Assembly: GCA_016165875.1 (NCBI GenBank)
Contig: JABBOT010000004.1
Location: forward strand, 15,873,672 to 15,937,671
DNA: 64,000 bases
From: Acanthopleura granulata
Taxonomy: Eukaryota; Mollusca; Polyplacophora; Chitonida; Chitonidae
Reading direction: 5' to 3'
Below, piece after piece: positions 61,402-64,000 of the stretch. The notes under the pieces are model-generated. The model worked only from the letters and a program-made list of their open reading frames with translations, was not told where the DNA came from and made no database searches. The stretch's first letter is position 1. Each line of letters starts with the position of its first letter. A program made the translations under genes and the position numbers.

Positions 61402-62572
61402 AGTAATCGGAAAGGGTCCAAATGATGCTTCGCCTCATATGTATATAGTCTCCTCTTCTTTCGGGCGTTTTGTGAAACCTGTGTCTTATTTCGCTTGATT
61501 TTTGTTGTCCATTTAACTCAAAATGCCCCCCTTTATTACGGCGTGATGCATCCATGAAACAAATCAAATCATGCGTATGAGATAGAGAGCAAAAGACACC
61601 ACGACACAGATATGGCAAAACAGTTGCCAATGGGTATGCGTATACGTAATGTAAGGCCGTGTATGGAAGCTATATGTGCATGATGCGATCAATTGGTGGC
61701 GAAGGGAACACGCTGAAAACCTCCCATACAGCATGGTGTTATACCCCCTATGACATTAACATTTCATGTAACTGATATGCCTATACAAAATTGTATTAAA
61801 GATAAAGCAGTTTTACTTGACCTATAAACCATTCAGTCCTGTACGATTATCCATTAAAATCGTGCAACGTTAATTCTAAGTAAACTGTAGGCCATCATTT
61901 CCTGGGATTTTATCTGGCTATTCATATTATCACACAATTTACCATCCATATGTATCAAAAGCCAGCATGCAGACACTTGTGGCTCTTGCGGTTTAAACGC
62001 CCCATCAAAAGCACAGGAAAAATAATAAACATTTCACGACTATGCAATAAATCAATGTTGAAGCAGGATTAAAAAGTAGTCATCAAAAGTACGGTAATGC
62101 ATTTCGTGTAATTAGCAACATTGCCACAGGGCATTCCAGATGATGCAACGATTTGCCCACAGACATTTCATCAATTCGATGAATATACTGTTTCCTTTTT
62201 TTTATTTTACACGGGGATATTTGTCCGACTTGTGGTCACATAGGACAATAACAATATCGGTACAACGTTGTTTACTCCAGGTCCTATGTAGACGGTACTT
62301 CACAGTTACTACCATGCCCATGGCCTAATAAAGTAGATTGGTAATCAAGAATGTAGGCCCCCTATACCAGCGTTAAGCAGCTCATGCAGGCTTGTGTCGT
62401 CAATGTTTGCCTCCATGCTGTAAAATTTCATCGTTAATACTTCACGATGTAATCGCTCTATTTTGTTGCTTAATAACATCAAAGATAATTCTCTTCTTTT
62501 CCGACAAAAATGTCATGTGTTCTACGACTTGAATATCTGCTCCGACCTTAACACGGGGCTGGTTTGGTTTAC
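61401..62572. other. Intergenic, nothing recognised
   Basis: AT-rich DNA with no supported exon, RNA gene or repeat. Confidence 0.35.
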
Positions 62573-62924
62573 ACTGTGAGCCCACTCAAGAACGTTTCAT
62601 TTAGGACAGTAGCACTCTCCTGGCTCTTCCTGTATGGGTCAAGTTTGAAGGTTAGACAAACGCAGGGCTTACTTGGAGAATCACCGCGTCTCGAGCTGTA
62701 TATTTATGCGACAGTAGCCAGCACTGTGGTGCGAGGAAAGTGGATGGAACCCGGGGGAAAACCACGACCAGCCGCAGGTTGCTGGCAGACCTTCATAAAC
62801 AGTGCGTTCGGAGAGGAAGCAACCATGAGTCGGGCTTGAACTTACAGCGACTGCATTGGTGAAATCTCCTGGGAGATTACACTGCGTTTATAGGGCACTA
62901 ACGACCTCGGCCACGAAGGCCCCG
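62573..62924 (-). mobile_element. SINE family A in two pieces, rearranged
   Basis: A 3' piece (62573-62611, 'cccactcaagaacgtttcat') and a 5' piece (62703-62924, with 'aaaccacgaccagccgcagg' and a tRNA-like head at the right end) are separated by about 90 unrelated bases. The 9-mer GACAGTAGC occurs at both breakpoints. In addition the 12-mer TCGAGCTGTATA flanks the 5' piece at 62691-62702 and 62925-62936. Either one SINE was interrupted, or two truncated SINEs landed side by side. Confidence 0.7.
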
Positions 62925-62936
62925 TCGAGCTGTATA

Positions 62937-64000
62937 AGCTAACACGCACGAAATCTTCGTAATAGAAATCAGGACACAAGATGGATTTGAAAACAACAGA
63001 GATAAAGTAGGGTTGGAAAATGATTATCTATTGGCCTTACCCGAGTCCAACAGTCTATGTAATTCATTATAAGCCATATACATAAATTATAAAATCAAAT
63101 ATATAGCCGATTAAAAGCTTACCTCCAGACGGAAATCATATAAGCCTAGTTTTCACTGTTATCTATGGCCAGGTATTTAGACATGGTAGATGAAGAGTTT
63201 CACTACAACGTTCTAGTGAAACGTTACATTATAGTAATGCCTGTATATAGCTAGCAAATTGGTGTTCAGCAATTATATTAGATACCACACTTGAGGTAGA
63301 TGTTCAGACCATGAAGGATTGTATTTAAATAACAGCGCCATTCAGGGTAAAATAAAGGCCTATATTAACAAAATAATAAATGACTTACACACAAGAAAAA
63401 TATCACTTAAGATGAATACATTATTTACCGCTAATATAGGTTTAGGCGGAAACGTATTTGTTCAATCTCGGCAGAGCTGGTTAAGTTCAGTTTTATTTAC
63501 TTTTTATATTGATATTTTTTTTTTTTTTTTTAATTTTGATTCATTTATTTAATTTCGGGTTACCGCTGTTTAATAATTTTTTAATAACAAATTGCAATAG
63601 TTAACACGCAAGAATAGGCTATAACAGTTTCGGCAATGGATATTTAAATCTGTTTTAAGCTCTTGTATTTCCCCAGCTTAAACATACATCTGAGTTCAAA
63701 TAGGACTAGCTCACTTCAAAAGCCCCGCCAACCATTATGATCTGGTCTGGCGTGTCATCAGTTTTGCGTATGTAATCGAAGAGGCCCGCAGTAGTTCAGA
63801 ATGGCACAGTACACTGGTACCCTACGTCGGCTCATATAGGCCTACGTCCTCCGGGAAAGCAGCATTATAAGTGGTGGGCGCCGACTTTCGTTCTCGTTTG
63901 AAATCAGTGGTTTTATTTTATTTATCTTTTCTAGAAAGCTTTCTAAATGGGACACAGATGACCTTTCACTCTGAACCGACGTGTCTACTTTTGCTATCAT
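62937..64000. other. Intergenic to window end, nothing recognised
   Basis: AT-rich, with a 17-base T run at 63515-63531. The last 300 bases are somewhat richer in GC and CpG, which may mark the approach of another gene, but no exon is recognisable. Confidence 0.3.

Noticed and set aside
61007..61630. 207-codon minus-strand open frame
   Set aside because: It consists of the 30-bp minisatellite plus a poly(A) run read as polyphenylalanine; the remainder has no similarity.
1..64000. CRISPR arrays, prophage, bacterial operons, viral genes or toxin genes
   Set aside because: None seen: repeats are minisatellites and SINEs without spacer structure, and there are no compact same-strand gene blocks, reverse-transcriptase, integrase or capsid-type frames.

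Overview
This is eukaryotic, metazoan nuclear DNA, not a prokaryotic or viral replicon. It is AT-rich, has spliced genes with GT-AG introns, and carries many short interspersed elements (SINEs) with tRNA-like heads, microsatellites and minisatellites. The SINE families (one with an AAAT-type tail, one whose 3' end reads like the 'cgttaaac' ends common in shellfish repeats) and the frequent palindrome TACATGTA point to a lophotrochozoan, most likely a mollusc. The species cannot be fixed from sequence alone.

Three coding loci can be supported. (1) Minus strand, 22773-22996: a first coding exon for a regular coiled coil, spliced to sequence beyond the left edge. If so, nearly all of the first 22.8 kb is a single large intron. 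A cGMP-dependent-protein-kinase-type leucine zipper is a possible identity but is not proven. (2) Minus strand, 36730-37608: an uninterrupted 292-codon reading frame with an acidic, lysine-rich N-terminus and a globular C-terminal domain resembling the poorly characterised proteins often labelled SAMD3-like in aquatic animals. (3) Plus strand, 51643-54519: a complete three-exon WASHC1 (WASH complex subunit 1) gene of 478 codons, with WAHD1 domain, polyproline stretch, WH2, central region and acidic tail ending in DWE.

Layout: 1-22.8 kb intron with few SINEs and several GC-richer islands, one holding a near-palindromic RFX-type site; 22.8-23.1 kb first exon and promoter; 23-36.7 kb gene-poor DNA with a cluster of SINEs and a long imperfect inverted repeat; 36.7-37.6 kb SAMD3-like gene; 37.6-50 kb gene-poor DNA with a CpG-richer promoter-like island (43.4-44.1 kb) and a 1.1 kb minisatellite of about 22 bp period; 50.1-55.2 kb WASHC1; 55.2-64 kb repeats, including three neighbouring minisatellites that all have a 30-bp period.

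The genes show no sign of working together; this is ordinary animal gene spacing. No new multi-gene system is visible. The most useful leads are the SAMD3-like gene, the 30-bp minisatellite cluster, the SINE insertions with preserved target-site duplications, the inverted repeat at 25.2 kb, and the orphan promoter-like island at 43.4-44.1 kb.
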